From positions 124,001-188,000 of the forward strand of contig NZ_BAYB01000013.1 of assembly GCF_000685035.1 (NCBI RefSeq): DNA of 64,000 bases, read 5' to 3'. A program made the translations under genes and the position numbers. Source of the stretch: Paraburkholderia ferrariae NBRC 106233 (lineage in GTDB: Bacteria > Pseudomonadota > Gammaproteobacteria > Burkholderiales > Burkholderiaceae). The stretch's first letter is position 1, and every line of letters starts with the position of its first letter. This document shows, piece by piece, positions 62,707-64,000 of the stretch. Under the pieces are notes generated by a model. It had not been told where the DNA came from. It did not search any database and saw only the letters and a program-made list of their open reading frames with translations.

Positions 62707-63536
62707 GCCATCACCTTTTTCGAATCGCGCTTCTGGAAGCACTCCGCGCCGAGCGCCGCGAGCGTGACGATACCGAGCAGAATCACGCCGATGGCGGACG
62801 CCATGTTCCAGTCCATCGTTTCGCGCGTGTAGAAGTCCACGAGATTGGACATCATCGCGTCCTTGCGCCCGCCCAGCAGCGCGGGAATCACGAAGAAGCC
62901 CATCGACATGACCGTAGTGCTCAACGCGGCGGCAGCCACCCCGGGCATCGACAAAGGCAGCGTGATGCGGAAGAAAATGCGCGGCGGCTTCGCACCCATA
63001 ATTTCCGAGGCGCGGTACAGCGATTTATCGATGGCGAGCAAACTGGCGAGCACCGGAAACACGATAAAGGGAATCAGATAGTTCGTCATGCCGACCATCA
63101 CGCCGAAGCGGTTGAACAGCATCGGCAATTGCACCTGCGTGGCGAACAGCACCGAAAGCAGTTTGTTGACGAGCCCGTCGCGGCCGAGCAGGACCGTGAA
63201 CGCGTAGCTCTTCACGAGAATGCTGGTCCAGAACGGCACCAGCACAAGCACCATGTAGAGCGCGCGCTTTTTCGGTGTCTGCTTCGCGAGATGCATGGCG
63301 ATGGGGTAACCGAGCAGCAGGCTGCACAGAGAGGCGCAGATGCTGATCTGGAACGTCGACCACAAAGTGCGCAGAAAGAGTTCACTGCCGAAAAGGCGTC
63401 GATAGGCAGAAAGCGACAGGCCGTCATTCACCCAGACACTCGTGTACACCACGTACATCAGCGGTACGAACACCACGAGAAATAAAAATACCGTTGCCGG
63501 GCCGACGTACAGCAACCCATCTTTTCTGCCTTTCAT
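62703..63536 (-). CDS. ABC transporter permease (PotB-like)
   Basis: A 277-residue inner-membrane permease. Helices include VGPATVFLFLVVFVPLMYVV at the N-terminus, and the ATPase-docking EAA loop is SLYRASEIMGAKPPRIFFRI. The start at 63536 (MKGRKDG) follows GGGAGGAG; the frame extends to 63722 without support. It lies 77 bases after the binding-protein gene in the same operon. Confidence 0.92.
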   Translation of the reverse strand: MKGRKDGLLYVGPATVFLFLVVFVPLMYVVYTSVWVNDGLSLSAYRRLFGSELFLRTLWSTFQISICASLCSLLLGYPIAMHLAKQTPKKRALYMVLVLVPFWTSILVKSYAFTVLLGRDGLVNKLLSVLFATQVQLPMLFNRFGVMVGMTNYLIPFIVFPVLASLLAIDKSLYRASEIMGAKPPRIFFRITLPLSMPGVAAAALSTTVMSMGFFVIPALLGGRKDAMMSNLVDFYTRETMDWNMASAIGVILLGIVTLAALGAECFQKRDSKKVMA

Positions 63537-63578
63537 CACTCCTCCCACTGCTGAAATGCCCCACTGCAAACCGCGCGG

Positions 63579-63604
63579 CCGCCGCTTGTGCGACGGCTTT
63601 TTTG
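63579..63604. promoter_or_regulatory. Intercistronic hairpin between binding-protein and permease genes
   Basis: GCCGCCGC and GCGACGGC pair over 7 of 8 positions with a 4-base loop, and a T-run follows on the plus strand. On the minus-strand transcript it sits just past the binding-protein stop, where such hairpins commonly lower expression of the permease genes relative to the binding protein. Confidence 0.5.
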
Positions 63605-63613
63605 CCTGCCTCG

Positions 63614-64000
63614 TTACGACAGCACCCACTCCTTGAAGCGCAGCGTGAGTTCGTCGTAGTGCTCGGCCCACCAGACGTCGTTGCTGATGAGGTTCATCTT
63701 GTTGCCAGGGTCCGAAAGCCACTTGCGCACGTCGGGCTTGACGAGCGGCAGCGCCTTCTTGCTGGCCGGCGTGTTGCCGAGATAATCCATGAGCGCGGCC
63801 TGGCGGTCGGGACGCATCGCGAACTGCACGAACTTCATCGCGCTTGCCTTGTTTGGCGCATTCTTCAGGACCACGAGATATTCGAGGCCGGTGAGCGTCT
63901 GCTTGAACGAGAAGTCGATCGGTTTGCCCGCTTCCTGCGCGGCCTTCACGCGCGTCGAATAGGTATAGCTGTAATCGACCTGGCCGGTCTCCACGAGCGA
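63614..64000 (-). CDS. Periplasmic binding protein of a Pot-type ABC transporter (copy 2, partial)
   Basis: The last 128 codons of a solute-binding protein whose start lies beyond the window's right edge. It clearly parallels the protein at 51968-53044: YSYTYSTRVKAAQEAG, LEYLVVLKNAPNKASAMKFV, RPDRQAALMDYLGNTPASKK and the end DELTLRFKEWVLS. As the gene upstream of both permeases it is the cognate binding protein of this transporter. Confidence 0.88.
   Translation of the reverse strand, partial: SLVETGQVDYSYTYSTRVKAAQEAGKPIDFSFKQTLTGLEYLVVLKNAPNKASAMKFVQFAMRPDRQAALMDYLGNTPASKKALPLVKPDVRKWLSDPGNKMNLISNDVWWAEHYDELTLRFKEWVLS

Overview
The window reads as a chromosome or megaplasmid segment of a beta-proteobacterium of the Burkholderia/Paraburkholderia/Caballeronia group. 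The evidence is GC-rich coding sequence with strong G/C third positions, a Burkholderia-type trimeric porin (42.1 kb), an OprB-like porin, a polyamine-type ABC transporter and characteristic ETF/ETF-QO genes. I see no rRNA, tRNA or CRISPR array. The genus-level call is inference.

Region A (1-27.6 kb) is a catabolic accessory cluster. It holds acyl-CoA dehydrogenases, an NDP-forming acyl-CoA synthetase, two TauD/TfdA-type dioxygenases, two Rieske oxygenase alpha subunits, and two FAD-dependent dehydrogenases of the ketosteroid-dehydrogenase/fumarate-reductase type. It also has E1 alpha and beta subunits of a 2-oxoacid dehydrogenase, an E2 split into a free lipoyl protein and a separate catalytic core, an MFS transporter, an OprB porin, an FAH-family hydrolase, an SDR, a TetR regulator and an ETF-quinone oxidoreductase. 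Several families occur as pairs. Two promoters, ahead of the second TauD gene and the second Rieske gene, carry the same palindromic operator over the -35 box, so one regulator (probably the adjacent TetR) is predicted to control both. The substrate cannot be named from sequence; oxygenases plus CoA and 2-oxoacid chemistry point to stepwise breakdown of a ring or branched carboxylic compound.

Region B (28-40.5 kb) is a patchwork island. A truncated AAA ATPase is fused to an aminopeptidase P fragment, followed by decayed IS5- and IS21-type transposase genes. Then comes a compact five-gene operon on the minus strand: a Ser/Thr/Asp-rich protein with a colicin-V-like double-glycine leader and a glycine zipper, a C39-peptidase ABC exporter, an HlyD adaptor, a TolC-like outer-membrane protein and a TraB/GumN-family protein. 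Two decayed IS3-type transposases close the far side. This dedicated type I secretion system and its unusual cargo are the best candidate for an undescribed system, possibly a contact-dependent glycine-zipper bacteriocin.

Region C (40.5-64 kb) is GC-rich and looks like settled genome. It contains a divergent MFS/porin pair with repeated operator-like sites, an N-formylglutamate-amidohydrolase-like gene, a LysR regulator and a 1-pyrroline-5-carboxylate dehydrogenase. A second ETF-QO, a CaiC-like CoA ligase, an unrecognised 357-residue protein, an orphan periplasmic binding protein, a DAO-family oxidase, HutD, EtfB/EtfA and HutG follow, then an FMN hydroxyacid dehydrogenase, an FAD-linked D-hydroxyacid oxidase and a Pot-type ABC transporter running off the right edge. 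Together they suggest uptake and oxidation of an amine or amino-acid derivative ending in (formyl)glutamate, with electrons passed through ETF to ubiquinone.
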